Shown: positions 25,731-35,370, numbered from the stretch's first letter. The stretch: DNA of 64,000 nucleotides from Micromonospora halophytica (GCF_900090245.1 NZ_FMDN01000002.1:124001-188000); one strand, 5' to 3'. Numbers and translations: made by a program. The notes: generated by a model from the letters alone, not told the origin.

Positions 25731-26670
25731 ACCCACCCGGTCCGCCGGTCGGTCCGGTGTCACCGGGACCAGCCAGCGGCCCCGTACCGACCGGGCCACC
25801 GGGGCCGGACCCCGGGGCCGGCCCGGGCCAGGCCGGGCCCACCGGCACGCCGCCGAGCCCGGGCAGCTCCGGTTCCGGACGCAGCGACGGCCAGCGCGAC
25901 CAGCCGGCCAGCAGGGTGTACGTCACGGCGGCGCCGAACGCGGGCAGCAGCAGGCTGCCGTACGGGACGACGAACCATTCCAGTCCGCCGGCGCGCAGGT
26001 CGGCCGGTTTGGTGAAGGCCTGGCCGTCCGGTGCGGTCTCCAGCAGCCGCTGGTACGTCGCCAGCCCGATGCGGCGGCCGAGCTGCCACGCGACCAGCGC
26101 GGCGCCGAGCCCGCCCAGGGCGGTCGCGCCGAGCACGGCGGGCCCCCGGCGGCGACGCAACACCACCCAGAGCCCGATCGCGGCGAGCACCCCGAAGCCG
26201 AGCCCGAGCAGGCTGAACCAGCCGTCGGCGGCCACTGGCTGCTCCGGCTGCGGCTGCCCGTAGACGGCCCCGTCGGCGGTCTTCACCACCGGGGTGTCCG
26301 GGGCGACGGCGGCCCAGAGCAGGCCGAGCGGCACTCCCAGCGCGGTCAGCCCGAGCACGGTGACGGCGACCATCGCGAGCGTGCGCCGGACCGGTTCGCG
26401 CGGCTGCGCCGGAGCGGCGTACGCCGGCGGCCAGGTGAGCCCCGGGGGCGGCCAGGCCCCGGCGGGCGTACCGGAGGCGGGCGGCGCGTCGGGCTGGGCC
26501 CAGCCGACGGGCGTGACGGTCGGCGGGACGCCCCGATCCTGCGGGGCGGTCGGAGCCGGCGTTCCGGCGGCGGGGGCCGGCGGATGGGCGGCGCCGGTGG
26601 GGTCGGCGGGTGCCGCAGCGGCGCGGCCCGGCTCGTCGGGACGGTGCGGATCGGGGGTGTCCGGGCTCAC
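25645..26670 (-). CDS. DUF2567-like membrane protein with Pro-rich N-terminus
   Basis: 341 residues. Residues 1-90 are Pro/Ala-rich and disordered-looking. Four hydrophobic segments follow (about 97-118, 150-168, 175-195, 235-255), with the conserved-looking VAADGWFSLLGLGFGVLAAIGLW and LVAWQLGRRIG. This matches my memory of the actinobacterial DUF2567 family, whose function is unknown. The C-terminal 80 residues are again Pro/Gly-rich. It overlaps the end of the LON-domain gene on the other strand. Confidence 0.7.
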   Translation of the reverse strand: MSPDTPDPHRPDEPGRAAAAPADPTGAAHPPAPAAGTPAPTAPQDRGVPPTVTPVGWAQPDAPPASGTPAGAWPPPGLTWPPAYAAPAQPREPVRRTLAMVAVTVLGLTALGVPLGLLWAAVAPDTPVVKTADGAVYGQPQPEQPVAADGWFSLLGLGFGVLAAIGLWVVLRRRRGPAVLGATALGGLGAALVAWQLGRRIGLATYQRLLETAPDGQAFTKPADLRAGGLEWFVVPYGSLLLPAFGAAVTYTLLAGWSRWPSLRPEPELPGLGGVPVGPAWPGPAPGSGPGGPVGTGPLAGPGDTGPTGGPGGFSWGSGATPAPTAAPEPPGPGAAEPPRG

Positions 26671-26727
26671 CCGACGATCTTCTCAGGCGCAGCGGCGCGG
26701 TGGGGCGTCGGTGGCCCAACACCCCCC

Positions 26728-28185
26728 TCAGCGGGCGAACGGCTCCAGCATCACCGCGGCGGCGCGCAGCCACGCCTGCCGGGTCTCCGGCTGGAGCTGG
26801 TGATACTCGATCGAGGAGCCGGTCTCCAACGCCGGGTCGTACGGCACCACGGCGACCGCCCTGGTCCGGGTGGCGAAGTGGCGCTCCAGGTCGTCCTGCA
26901 GCGACGAGCGACCCGGCGTGGGGCAGGAGATCAGGGTCACCGCGTTGTCGGCCAGGTCGCCCATGCCCACCTCGTGCAGCAGGTCGAGCATCCAGTCGGC
27001 GCTGAACGCGGCGTCCTCGCGGGGCACGGTGGTCACCACGAGCTGGTCGGCGGCGTGCATCACCGTCCGCCAGTTGGCGCTCTCCACGTTGTTGCCGGTG
27101 TCCACGCAGACCACGTCGTGGGTGCGGCGCAGCAGTTCCAGCACCCGCTTGACGGTGAACTGGTCCAGCCGCTGGGCGAAGCGGGGGCTCTCCTCGCCGG
27201 CCAGCACGTCGTACGAGCCGTCGGAGGCGTGCCGCAGGTAGTCGTCCAGGGCCTCCAGCAGGTCGGCGCCGTCGCGGATCTCGATGTGCGCCAGGTCGCT
27301 GATCAGGTGCCGGATGGTCCGGGCGTGCCGGGCGCTGCCGGCGCGCAGCCCGAGGGTGCCGCGCAGCTCGTTGTCGTCCCAGGCCAGCACGCCACGACCC
27401 CGGACACTGCCGACGGTGGCCGCGGCGAGCACGGTGGCGGTGGTCTTGTGCACCCCGCCCTTGGGGTTGGCGAAGGCGAGCACCCGGGGCGTGCCCAGGT
27501 CCCGGCGGAGGATGCCGGCGGCCCGTTCCTGCTCGTCCTGCGGGGTCTGCGGGCGCCACTCGATCCGGGCCGGCTCGATCCGCGCCGGGTAGCTCCGGTC
27601 GGCCGTCACCGCGGGCGGGTAGGCCGGCTCCGGCGGGTACGCCGGCTCGACCGGATAGCTCGGCCCGGCCCGGTACCCGGGCTGCTGCGGGTAGGTCGGC
27701 TCGGCCGGCGCGTACCCGGGGCGGTAGCCCTCGTCGAGCAGCGGCGCGTACCGGGACTCGGGCGGGGGCGGCTCGTGTCGGTAGCCGTTGTCCAACAGCG
27801 CGTACCGGGACTCCGCCACCGGCTCCGGCGGGTGGCCCGGATCGACGCGGTGGCCCGGGTCGGGCGGGTAGGAGGGCTGGGCCCGGTAGGCCGGGTCGAC
27901 CCGGTAGCTCGCCTCCGCGCGGTAACCCGGGTCCGCGCCGTACGTCGGCTGGGCGGGCGGCACGGCGGCCGAGGCCCGCCCCGACCACCCGTTGCCCGAC
28001 CCGCGCCGGGGCAGCGGGTCCCGCGCCGGCAGCGGCTCCTCCGCCCGGCGGTCGGCCTCCGCCTGCTCGGCGGTGCGGCCGCCGAGGCGGGCACGGTCGA
28101 GCAACGCGCGCCATCGTGGTGCCGGTTCGGCCGACCGGCCCCAGCCGGTCTCGGTGCCGTCCAAGGCTCGCCCTCCCCGCGCCAT
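26728..28185 (-). CDS. ParA/MinD-like ATPase with Tyr/Pro-rich N-terminal repeats
   Basis: 485 residues. Residues 80-200 contain repeating YR..P.YP.DPGH/YPPEP units, probably unstructured. The ATPase begins near 230: ANPKGGVHKTTAT at 240-251 is a deviant Walker A in which the Gly before the catalytic Lys is His. VCVDTGNNVES is the Walker B region. Related proteins accompany type VII secretion loci (EspI-like), but no ESX genes are present here. The ATG has GGCGGAG upstream. Function unclear; possibly membrane or polar organisation. About 60 bases separate it from the DUF2567-like gene downstream. Confidence 0.75.
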   Translation of the reverse strand: MARGGRALDGTETGWGRSAEPAPRWRALLDRARLGGRTAEQAEADRRAEEPLPARDPLPRRGSGNGWSGRASAAVPPAQPTYGADPGYRAEASYRVDPAYRAQPSYPPDPGHRVDPGHPPEPVAESRYALLDNGYRHEPPPPESRYAPLLDEGYRPGYAPAEPTYPQQPGYRAGPSYPVEPAYPPEPAYPPAVTADRSYPARIEPARIEWRPQTPQDEQERAAGILRRDLGTPRVLAFANPKGGVHKTTATVLAAATVGSVRGRGVLAWDDNELRGTLGLRAGSARHARTIRHLISDLAHIEIRDGADLLEALDDYLRHASDGSYDVLAGEESPRFAQRLDQFTVKRVLELLRRTHDVVCVDTGNNVESANWRTVMHAADQLVVTTVPREDAAFSADWMLDLLHEVGMGDLADNAVTLISCPTPGRSSLQDDLERHFATRTRAVAVVPYDPALETGSSIEYHQLQPETRQAWLRAAAVMLEPFAR

Positions 28186-28300
28186 CGATCTCCGCCTGAC
28201 AGGCTACGAACGAAACCCTATTCGGACCACACCTGTCTGCGCACATCCCCCGTCGGCCATCCTCGCCCACCCCCGACCGGCCACCCCCGGCGACCACGTC

Positions 28301-29194
28301 CTACGAAGTCGGAGCGGGTGCCGGGGCTCCCGCCCCGACGGAAGCTGCGGGTGAGGACCCGATCACGCCCGGTGCCGCTTCCGACGAATCGCCCACCGGC
28401 GGGCCGGTCGGGACCAGCGCGGCGTCCACCGGTGGCCGCACCACGTCCCGCTGTTCGGGCAGCGGCGGGGTGAAGACCGTCCGGTCCAGGCGACGTACCT
28501 CAGGGGCCGGGTCGACCACGCGGACGCCGGGCCGGGCGGCCAGCGCGCGCAGCGCCACCGGATCGGCGCGGACCACCGCAGCGTAGACGCAACCGCACCC
28601 GCTCCGATAGGCCCGCGCCTCCCCGGCCGCGACCTGCGCCCCGCTGTCGTACACCCGGCGCAGCTCGACGTCGGTGGCACCGGCCGCCCGGGTCCGCTGG
28701 TCGGCGGCCTCCCGGTCCTTCCGGTCGGCCAGCGCCGACATGCCGGCGACGACGTCCTGCGGCAGCAGTTGGGCCGGCAGGTGCACCACCTCGGTCTGCC
28801 GGTCGGGCAGCGGCACCCGCGTCACCACCTCGACGACCGCCGTGTCCGCCAGCAGCACCGGCAGCCTGCCCGGCGCGAGGTAGCCGTCGAAGGAGACCAG
28901 GGCGTACGCGGACGGCCCGTCCGTGGGCAGCGCGGCGAGTTCCGCGCCGGCGGTCCGGACGTATTCCGGGATCGCGTCGCCCTGGCGGACCCCGACCCGG
29001 GTGACCTCGCCGACGGTGCGGTCGCCGACCGGCTCGTCCCGGCGTCCGGCCCAGCCCGCGGTGAGCAGCACCACCCCGGCGCAGAGGACCGCCGCCGTGC
29101 CCAGCCACCCGGGCCGGCCGCGCCGGACCGGGCCGGCGGGTGGCGGGGTCGGGTCGGCGGGCGGCCCGTCCCCGGGTCGGGTCGGCTCGGGCAC
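28301..29194 (-). CDS. Hypothetical membrane-anchored protein
   Basis: 297 residues. After a 30-residue Pro-rich cytoplasmic part there is one hydrophobic segment (about 31-48, GTAAVLCAGVVLLTAGWAG). The rest should lie outside the membrane: an alpha/beta-looking region to about 235 with a CGC pair (SGCGCVYAAVV near 200), and a Pro/Ala-rich tail. I do not recognise the family. The GTG is one base after the rluD stop, so it is probably the last gene of the dksA-lspA-rluD group. Confidence 0.6.
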   Translation of the reverse strand: MPEPTRPGDGPPADPTPPPAGPVRRGRPGWLGTAAVLCAGVVLLTAGWAGRRDEPVGDRTVGEVTRVGVRQGDAIPEYVRTAGAELAALPTDGPSAYALVSFDGYLAPGRLPVLLADTAVVEVVTRVPLPDRQTEVVHLPAQLLPQDVVAGMSALADRKDREAADQRTRAAGATDVELRRVYDSGAQVAAGEARAYRSGCGCVYAAVVRADPVALRALAARPGVRVVDPAPEVRRLDRTVFTPPLPEQRDVVRPPVDAALVPTGPPVGDSSEAAPGVIGSSPAASVGAGAPAPAPTS

Positions 29195-29195
29195 G

Positions 29196-30140
29196 TCAGT
29201 CGCGCAGCACCGACAGCGCGTGCGCCAGGTCGTCCGGGTACTCGCTGACGAAGGTCACCTGGTCACCGGTACGCGGGTGCAGGAAGCTCAGCGAGCGGGC
29301 GTGCAGCCACTGCCGGCTCAGCCCGAGCCGGGCGGACAGGGTCGGGTCCGCCCCGTACGTGAGGTCGCCCACGCACGGGTGCCGCAGCGTCGAGAAGTGC
29401 ACCCGGATCTGGTGCGTCCGCCCGGTCTCCAGCCGCACGTCGAGCAGGCTGGCCGCGGGGAACGCCTCCAGCGTGTCGTAGTGGGTGATGCTGGGCTTGC
29501 CGCCGGAGACCACCGCCCAGCGGTAGTCGTGGTGCGGGTGCCGGTCGATCGGGGCGTCGATGGTGCCGCGCAGCGGATCCGGGTGGCCCTGCACCACGGC
29601 GTGGTAGCGCTTCTCCACCTCGCGGTACTTGAACGCCCGCTTCAACGCCGTGTACGCCTGCTCGCTCTTGGCCACCGCCATGACGCCCGTGGTGCCCACG
29701 TCGAGCCGGTGCACGACGCCCTGCCGCTCGGCGGCGCCGCTGGTGGAGATCCGGTGCCCGATGCCGGCGAGGCCGCCGATCACGGTCGGCCCGGTCCAGC
29801 CGGGGCTCGGGTGGGCGGCCACCCCGACCGGCTTGTCGACCACCACGATGTCGTCGTCGGCGTAGACCACGGTCAGCCCGGGCACCGCCTGCGGCACCAC
29901 CGTCGGCGGGGCGGCCGGGGCCGGCAGCGTGACCTCCAGCCAGGAGCCCGCCTTGACCTTGTGCGAATTGGCCCGCACGACGCCGTCGACCAGCGCGTCC
30001 CCGGCGTCGACCAGGGCCGCCGCCGCGGTGCGGGAGAGCCCGAAGAGCCGGGCGAGGGCCTGGTCCAGGCGCATGCCGTCGAGACCGTCCGGGACGGGGA
30101 GGGAACGGTGGTCGCCGCCTGCGGCGAAGACCGAGGTCAC
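29196..30140 (-). CDS. rluD: RluA-family 23S rRNA pseudouridine synthase (RluD-like)
   Basis: 314 residues. The N-terminal S4 domain (about 14-75: [31 protein letters not shown]) binds RNA. The catalytic domain has the [19 protein letters not shown] motif with the active-site Asp near 145, and RTHQIRVHF. The position after lspA with a four-base overlap (GTGA) is a widespread gene order and supports RluD rather than RluB/RsuA types. Confidence 0.9.
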   Translation of the reverse strand: MTSVFAAGGDHRSLPVPDGLDGMRLDQALARLFGLSRTAAAALVDAGDALVDGVVRANSHKVKAGSWLEVTLPAPAAPPTVVPQAVPGLTVVYADDDIVVVDKPVGVAAHPSPGWTGPTVIGGLAGIGHRISTSGAAERQGVVHRLDVGTTGVMAVAKSEQAYTALKRAFKYREVEKRYHAVVQGHPDPLRGTIDAPIDRHPHHDYRWAVVSGGKPSITHYDTLEAFPAASLLDVRLETGRTHQIRVHFSTLRHPCVGDLTYGADPTLSARLGLSRQWLHARSLSFLHPRTGDQVTFVSEYPDDLAHALSVLRD

Positions 30141-30751
30141 GCCCGCCCCCGCTGCTCGGCCTCGGCCGGCGTGGCCTCGGCGCGCTTGCCGTCGTCCCTG
30201 CCGATGCGGCTGCCGTCACGCTGCCGGCCGGTCAACTCCAGCAGCACGGCCAGCACCACCCCGGACACCAGGGCGCTGTCGGCCAGGTTGAACACCGGCC
30301 AGACCCGGCCGTACGGGTCGAAGAGGCTGACCATGTCCACCACGTGCCCGACGAAGTACCCGGGCGCGCGGAAGATCCGGTCGACGAGGTTGCCCAGCGC
30401 CCCGCCCAGCACCAGGCCGAGCGAGACCGCCCACGGCAGCGACCGCAGCCGCAGCGCCATCCAGGCGATCCAGCCCACCACGCCGATGGTGATCAGCGGG
30501 AACACCCAGGTGTGGTCGGAGCCGATACTCCAGGCCGCCCCGCTGTTGCGGGTCAGCGTGAGGTAGACGGCGCCGCCGAGCAGCCGCACCGGCGGCCGGT
30601 CGTCCAGGCTGAGCAGTGCGAGGTGCTTGGTGAGCAGGTCGGCCAGCAGGGCCACCATGGCGATGCTGACCAGGACCACGACCGCCCGGCGGCGGGGTGT
30701 GCCGCCGCCCGGCTCAGCGGTGCCGGATCCGGCGGTCGGTGCTGTGGTCAT
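30137..30751 (-). CDS. lspA: Lipoprotein signal peptidase (signal peptidase II)
   Basis: 204 residues. It cleaves signal peptides of lipoproteins after lipidation. Four membrane helices; the two catalytic aspartates are in [12 protein letters not shown] and FNLADSALV, with the NSGAAW motif near 75. The charged C-terminal extension (about 30 residues, rich in Arg/Glu) is longer than the minimal enzyme. It follows the DksA/TraR-type gene by 66 bases. Confidence 0.93.
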   Translation of the reverse strand: MTTAPTAGSGTAEPGGGTPRRRAVVVLVSIAMVALLADLLTKHLALLSLDDRPPVRLLGGAVYLTLTRNSGAAWSIGSDHTWVFPLITIGVVGWIAWMALRLRSLPWAVSLGLVLGGALGNLVDRIFRAPGYFVGHVVDMVSLFDPYGRVWPVFNLADSALVSGVVLAVLLELTGRQRDGSRIGRDDGKRAEATPAEAEQRGRA

Positions 30752-30817
30752 CGACTCCCCATCGACTTGTCCGACGGCGACGGATCGCCGTCCTACGCGG
30801 TCAGCGGGGAGCGGATC

Positions 30818-31237
30818 TCAGCGCCGCTCCGCCAGCTGCTTGCAGGTCACGCAGAGGGTCGCCGACGGGAAGGCGGCGAGCCGCTCCACCGGGATCGGGT
30901 TCCCGCACCGCTCGCACCACCCGTAGCCACCCTCGTCGAGCCGCTCCAACGCCCGCTCGACCTGCGTGATCCGTTCCCGGATGCTGTTGGCGAGAGAGAT
31001 CTCCTGCTCGCGTTCGAGCGTCTTGCTGCCGGTGTCGGCCTGGTCGTCCCCGGCCGAGTCGGTCAGCCGGTCGCGCTGCAGCTCGGTGATCTCGCTCAGC
31101 GTCTGATCGTACTCGGCGCGCAGCTCGTCCCGGCGGGCCGCCAGCGCCGCCCGGATCTTCTCGGTCTCCGCCGCGCTGCGGGTGGCCTTCGGCGCAGGCT
31201 TACGACCGGCGGTCCTGGTGTCGGCTGGCTTCGCCAT
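30818..31237 (-). CDS. TraR/DksA family zinc-finger protein
   Basis: 139 residues. A Lys/Ala-rich start is followed by a long coiled-coil (about 25-100: RDELRAEYDQTLSEITELQRD...) and a C4 zinc finger, WCERCGNPIP...LCVTCKQ. DksA-type proteins act in the RNA polymerase secondary channel; in actinobacteria their role is less clear. ATG 31237 follows GAGGGAG; longer upstream frames have no ribosome site. The order dksA-like, lspA, rluD is common in actinobacteria. Confidence 0.87.
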   Translation of the reverse strand: MAKPADTRTAGRKPAPKATRSAAETEKIRAALAARRDELRAEYDQTLSEITELQRDRLTDSAGDDQADTGSKTLEREQEISLANSIRERITQVERALERLDEGGYGWCERCGNPIPVERLAAFPSATLCVTCKQLAERR

Positions 31238-31428
31238 CGTCAGCTCCCTCAGCCGCTCAGCGCGGCGATCGGCGGTGCCCGGGCAGGGGCCACCGGCCTG
31301 GCGCCCCCATGTAACAAAACGGGCGCGTGGCAACGAGGACCACGCACTCCGGAGATTGGCAAGAATACGGAACGTACAGGCGTCCGACAACGTGCCGCAC
31401 CATCGCACCGCTATTCAGCCCTGAGTAA

Positions 31429-31442
31429 GCCCCAATCGGGGC
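31429..31442 (-). terminator. Short terminator after the antiporter gene
   Basis: GCCCC-GATT-GGGGC followed by TTACT on the minus strand, about 20 bases past the antiporter stop. The short stem makes it a weak call. Confidence 0.45.
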
Positions 31443-31460
31443 AAAAGGAACGCTAGCAGA

Positions 31461-32963
31461 TCAGCCGTCACGATCCTCCCCGTACTCGCCAAACCACCTG
31501 GCCAGCCGACCGCGCCGGCTGACCGCCCGCAACCGCCGCTCGGCCTCGTCGCGTACCCCCGCGACGGCCACGATCAGCAGACTGTCGCCGATCTTCAACC
31601 GGGTGTCCGGGCCGGGGACGAAACCGGTTCCGTCGCGCAGCACCAGGGTCACCGAGGCGCCCACCGGCAGGCGCAGTTCGTCCACGTGCACACCGACCAA
31701 CCGGGAACCCGCCGGCACCTCCAACTGGAGCAGGTCCGCCCGCATCCGTTCCAGCGGCGCGGTCTCCACCCGGATCTCCGCCGGCTCGGCCGGCGCCGTC
31801 ACCCGCAACCGGCGGGCCGCCGGGGCAAGGGTGCCGGCCTGCAACAACGTGAAGATCACCACCAGCACGAAGACCACGTCGAAGAGCTGGTCCGCCCCCG
31901 GCACCCGCTCCGACAACGGAATGGTGGCCAGCACGATCGGCACCGCCCCGCGCAACCCCGCCCAGGACAGGAACGCCTGCTCGCGCAGGTTCATCCGGAA
32001 CGGCAGCGCGGCGGCCAGCACCGACAGCGGCCGGGCGAGCAGCAGCAGGGCCAGCCCGACGAGCACGGCCGGCAGCACCGCCCCGGACAGCCGGCCCGGC
32101 GTGGCCAGCAGGCCGAGCAGCACGAAGAGCCCGATCTGGGCCAGCCAGGCCAACCCGTCGGCGAAGCCGAGGATCGCCTGCCGGTGCGGCAGCCGGGCGT
32201 TGCCGAGCAGCACGCCGGCCACGTACACGGCGAGGAAGCCGGAGGCGTGCAGCACCGCACCGGCGGCGTACGCCAGCACGGTGAAACCGACCACGGCGAT
32301 CGGGTAGAGCCCGGACGAGGGCAACGCCGCCCGGCGCAGCGCCCACCGCCCGGTGATCCCGGCGGCCACGCCGACCGCCGCTCCCATCCCCAACTCGTAG
32401 CCGACCAGGAGCACCTCGTACCACCAGGGGTGGCCCTCGGTGGTGCCGGCCGACAGCAGCACCACCAGGATCACCACCGGCGCGTCGTTCATGCCGGACT
32501 CGGCCTCCAAGGCGGCCACCAGCCGGGGCGGCAGCCGCAGCCGGCGCAGCGTGGCGAAGACCGCCGCGGCGTCGGTGGAGGAGAGCACCGCGCCGTAGAG
32601 CAGGGCCAACCGCCAGTCCAGCCCGAGCAGCAGGTGTACCACCAGGCCGACCACCAGGATGCTGACCAGCACCCCGACCGTGGAGAGCGCCGCGGCCAGC
32701 CCGAGCACCGGACGCAGGGTGCTCCACCGCGCGGTGAGCCCGCCCTCCGCGATGATCACGATCAACGCGCAGAAGCCCAGCACCCGGGTCAGCTCGGCGT
32801 CGTCGAAGCGGATGCCGAGACCGGACTCCCCGATCGCCACGCCGAGCGCCAGGTAGACCAGGAGACTCGGCACGCCGAGCCGGGTGGAGAACCGGACCGC
32901 GGCGATGGCCACCAGCAGGACGGCGGCCCCGAGCAGCAGCGCGAGCTCGAGCCCGGGCGTCAC
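31461..32963 (-). CDS. Monovalent cation/proton antiporter (CPA1, NhaP2/CvrA-like, with RCK-C domain)
   Basis: 500 residues. Twelve or thirteen membrane helices to about residue 385 with the CPA1 motifs SSTDAAAVFATLRR near 128 and ALEAESGMNDAPVV near 150, the ion-binding Asp region. A TrkA_C/RCK-C domain occupies about 405-485 (VPAGSRLVGVHVDELRLPVGASVTLVLRDG). This combination is typical of potassium/proton antiporters that sense a ligand through the C-terminal domain. The GTG start is 22 bases after the next upstream gene. Confidence 0.87.
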   Translation of the reverse strand: MTPGLELALLLGAAVLLVAIAAVRFSTRLGVPSLLVYLALGVAIGESGLGIRFDDAELTRVLGFCALIVIIAEGGLTARWSTLRPVLGLAAALSTVGVLVSILVVGLVVHLLLGLDWRLALLYGAVLSSTDAAAVFATLRRLRLPPRLVAALEAESGMNDAPVVILVVLLSAGTTEGHPWWYEVLLVGYELGMGAAVGVAAGITGRWALRRAALPSSGLYPIAVVGFTVLAYAAGAVLHASGFLAVYVAGVLLGNARLPHRQAILGFADGLAWLAQIGLFVLLGLLATPGRLSGAVLPAVLVGLALLLLARPLSVLAAALPFRMNLREQAFLSWAGLRGAVPIVLATIPLSERVPGADQLFDVVFVLVVIFTLLQAGTLAPAARRLRVTAPAEPAEIRVETAPLERMRADLLQLEVPAGSRLVGVHVDELRLPVGASVTLVLRDGTGFVPGPDTRLKIGDSLLIVAVAGVRDEAERRLRAVSRRGRLARWFGEYGEDRDG

Positions 32964-32985
32964 GGGCGACCGACCCTCGGCGCCG

Positions 32986-33291
32986 TCACGCGTCCGATCC
33001 GTCGCGCAGCCGACGGAACGCGTCGGCCACCTCGCCGGTGGCCCGCTCGACGTGGAAGAGCTTGTCCCGACTGGCCGCGCCCGCGCGCAGCGACACCGCC
33101 GACGGCCGTACGCCCAGCGCGGCGGCGAGCGCCCGGCGGGCCGCCTCGGTGGCCCGCCCGTCGACCGCCGGGGCGTTCACGGCGATCACCAGGGCGGGGC
33201 CGTGCGGGCCGTCGAACCGGCCGCCGACCCGGGCACGGGACGCCCCGGGCTTGACCCGTACGGCGACGGTGAGCGTCTCCTCGACCGGCAT
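32986..33291 (-). CDS. DUF167 (YggU) family protein
   Basis: 101 residues, the usual size. Hallmarks: VAVRVKPGASRARVGG near 10-25, ALVIAVNAPAVDGRATEAARRALAAALGV near 40-68, and VSLRAGAASRDKLFHV near 73-88. A small alpha/beta protein of unknown function. ATG 33291 is chosen as the first start matching the family N-terminus. It lies between the antiporter and the membrane protein below, all leftward. Confidence 0.87.
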   Translation of the reverse strand: MPVEETLTVAVRVKPGASRARVGGRFDGPHGPALVIAVNAPAVDGRATEAARRALAAALGVRPSAVSLRAGAASRDKLFHVERATGEVADAFRRLRDGSDA

Positions 33292-33296
33292 CCGGC

Positions 33297-34118
33297 TCAG
33301 CTCGGCGGGGCGTCGGCGAGCAGGGCGGTGTCCGGGGCGCAGTCCGCGCACGGGCTGAAGCCCAGCGACACCGCCTCGGAGACCGGCAGCGGCTCATGGT
33401 CCCGCCCGAACAGGTGCGGGCAGGAGGAGAGGTGGTAGCGGGGGCGGCCGTCGACCACCCGCACCTCGGTGTCGAGCCGGGCTACCCGGGCGGCGTCGAC
33501 GGTCGACACGTACTGGACCTCCGGCTCGTCGTCGGGCCCCACGTCACCCGTCGGCTCGGCCCGCCACGACCCGGTGTCCTGCCCGTCGCGCCAGGACGGC
33601 CCCGGCGCGGGACTGACCGACTCCCAGGGCCCGCCGAGATCACCGTCCCCGGAGCGCGCCGACGCCACGTCGGACTCCCCCACCCGGGCGTCGTCGTCGG
33701 CCGGTGCGCGACGGGTGGCCACGGTCTCCGGCTCCCACGGCGCCTCGGCGTACGGCTCCCACGGGCCGACGCCGTCGGCTGCGGTCACCGGCGGCTCGGG
33801 CGGTTGCCGCCACCCGTCGCCACCGGTGCCGAACGTCGTGGGAACGTGCTGGACGGGGATCTCCGGCTCCGCCACGGCCTGGGCGGCCGGTGCAGCGGAA
33901 CTGCGGGACGTACCCGGGAAGCCCCGGCCGGCGCGCGGTCCGGCCCGGTCCCCCGTCGCCCGGGCGGCGGCCACCTGGCGGGCGCCGGCCACCAACGCGA
34001 CGGCGGCCAACAGGCTGGCCGCGATGGAACTGATCAACAGGGTGCTGGAGCCGTCGGCGAGACCGAACACCAGCAGCACGACAGCGACGAGGATGAGCAC
34101 CAGGCTCGCGACCATCAC
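33297..34118 (-). CDS. Membrane protein with C-terminal Cys motif
   Basis: 273 residues. Two hydrophobic helices at 2-20 and 25-45, then a long acidic, Pro/Trp-rich linker (repeated PWEPE-like units). The conserved-looking end is RPRYHLSSCPHLFGRDHEPLPVSEA...FSPCADCAP. The His/Cys pattern HLSSCPHL...C..C could bind a metal. No function is known to me. It is the last gene before the convergence with DUF167 and lies downstream of divIVA in the same direction, so a role in growth or division is possible but unproven. Confidence 0.65.
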   Translation of the reverse strand: MMVASLVLILVAVVLLVFGLADGSSTLLISSIAASLLAAVALVAGARQVAAARATGDRAGPRAGRGFPGTSRSSAAPAAQAVAEPEIPVQHVPTTFGTGGDGWRQPPEPPVTAADGVGPWEPYAEAPWEPETVATRRAPADDDARVGESDVASARSGDGDLGGPWESVSPAPGPSWRDGQDTGSWRAEPTGDVGPDDEPEVQYVSTVDAARVARLDTEVRVVDGRPRYHLSSCPHLFGRDHEPLPVSEAVSLGFSPCADCAPDTALLADAPPS

Positions 34119-34191
34119 GGGCTCACCCCCGCCGCCTCGGGTCAGTTGTGGCGCGGTCGGCGGTCGTCGGGTGACGGCCGCCGACCGTCAA

Positions 34192-34992
34192 TCAGCGACC
34201 GGCTTCGAGAGCGCCGGAGCGACCGCCGCCGTACGAGCCGGCGAGGCCCGCGGCGGCCAGCCCGTTGCCACCGACGGCACGACCGCCCTCGGTTCGGGTC
34301 ATCTCGGCCTCCAGGCCCTGGCCGCGACCGTCGAGGTCGCGCAGCTGGCTCTCCAGGTACGCCTTCAGGCGGGTGCGGTACTCCCGCTCGAACTGCTTGA
34401 GCTCCTCGATGTGCTTCTGCAACGCCGTGCGCTTGGCGTCCAGGCCGCCCATGGCCTCCTGGTGCCGCTGGCGGGCGTCGCGCTCCAGGGCGTCGGCCTT
34501 GGCACGGGCCTCGCGGGTGACCTCCTCGGCCTTCGACCGGGCCTCGGAGAGGAGCTGGTCGGCCTCGCGACGGGCGTCGGAGACGTGGTCGTCGGCGGTC
34601 CGCTGGGCCATCATCAGCACCCGCAGCGCCTGCTGCTCGCCGTCGCCGGTGTTGGCCGGGCCACCGCTGGCACGGACCTGCTCGAGCTCGGCCTGCATCG
34701 CCCGCGCAGCCTGCTCGGCCGCGGCCTTGTCGCGCTGCACCCGGTCGAGCTGGGCCTTGACGTCGTTGAGCTCGGCCGCGAGACGGGCGTCGCCGCCGGG
34801 GCCGGCCGGAGCGCCGCCACGACCGCCGCGCTCCACCTGGGCGCGCAGCTCGTTGTTCTCCTCGATCAGACGGGCAAGCTCACGCTCGACCTCGTCCAGG
34901 AAGGCGTCGACCTCCTCCTCGTCGTACCCCCGCTTGCCGATCGGCGGCTTCTTGAAGGCGACGTTGTGGACGTCGGCCGGGGTCAGCGGCAT
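34192..34992 (-). CDS. divIVA: Polar growth scaffold DivIVA (Wag31)
   Basis: 266 residues. The N-terminal membrane-binding region MPLTPADVHNVAFKKPPIGKRGYDEEEVDAFLDEVE is diagnostic. A coiled coil follows, a Gly/Pro-rich gap near 80, and a second long coiled coil (about 95-240). DivIVA marks the cell poles and directs peptidoglycan synthesis in actinobacteria. It closes the dcw cluster. Confidence 0.95.
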   Translation of the reverse strand: MPLTPADVHNVAFKKPPIGKRGYDEEEVDAFLDEVERELARLIEENNELRAQVERGGRGGAPAGPGGDARLAAELNDVKAQLDRVQRDKAAAEQAARAMQAELEQVRASGGPANTGDGEQQALRVLMMAQRTADDHVSDARREADQLLSEARSKAEEVTREARAKADALERDARQRHQEAMGGLDAKRTALQKHIEELKQFEREYRTRLKAYLESQLRDLDGRGQGLEAEMTRTEGGRAVGGNGLAAAGLAGSYGGGRSGALEAGR

Positions 34993-35042
34993 CGAAACTC
35001 CTCGGGTCAGTTGCGGCCGCGTAGCGGCAGGTCATCGGCGCC

Positions 35043-35342
35043 TCAGCCGATGATCAACCGCTTCAACACGAACTCCATCAGCACGAACAGGATAACCAGG
35101 AGCACAAGGGAGGCCAGGTCGATGCTCACGGTACCAATTCGCAGTGGAGGGATCACACGCCTCAACGCCTTGAGAGGCGGATCAGTGACGCTCCACACGG
35201 ATTCCAGTCCCGCGGACGCTCCGCGCCCCGGTTGCCACCGGCGACCGTACTGCAGGACGGCGCTGAGGACGAATCGGGCCAACAGCACGATTAGGAAGAT
35301 GTACAGGATCAGGTACAACACTTGCAGCACGATCGACAACAC
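35043..35342 (-). CDS. YggT family membrane protein
   Basis: 99 residues, two YggT-type hydrophobic stretches (about 1-28 and 70-95) with the intervening SVTDPPLKALRRVIPPLRIGTVSIDLASL motif. YggT genes between sepF and divIVA are conserved in many Gram-positive bacteria; a role in membrane or division organisation is suspected. The start is GTG at 35342. Confidence 0.88.
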   Translation of the reverse strand: MLSIVLQVLYLILYIFLIVLLARFVLSAVLQYGRRWQPGRGASAGLESVWSVTDPPLKALRRVIPPLRIGTVSIDLASLVLLVILFVLMEFVLKRLIIG

Positions 35343-35370
35343 GGCAGGCGACGTCCCTCGGTCGGGCGGA

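Noticed and set aside
25760..28297. An 845-codon minus-strand frame overlapping the ParA-like and DUF2567-like genes
   Set aside because: It is in another frame of the same strand; the two real genes have recognisable ATPase and membrane segments, while this one is Arg/Gly-rich.
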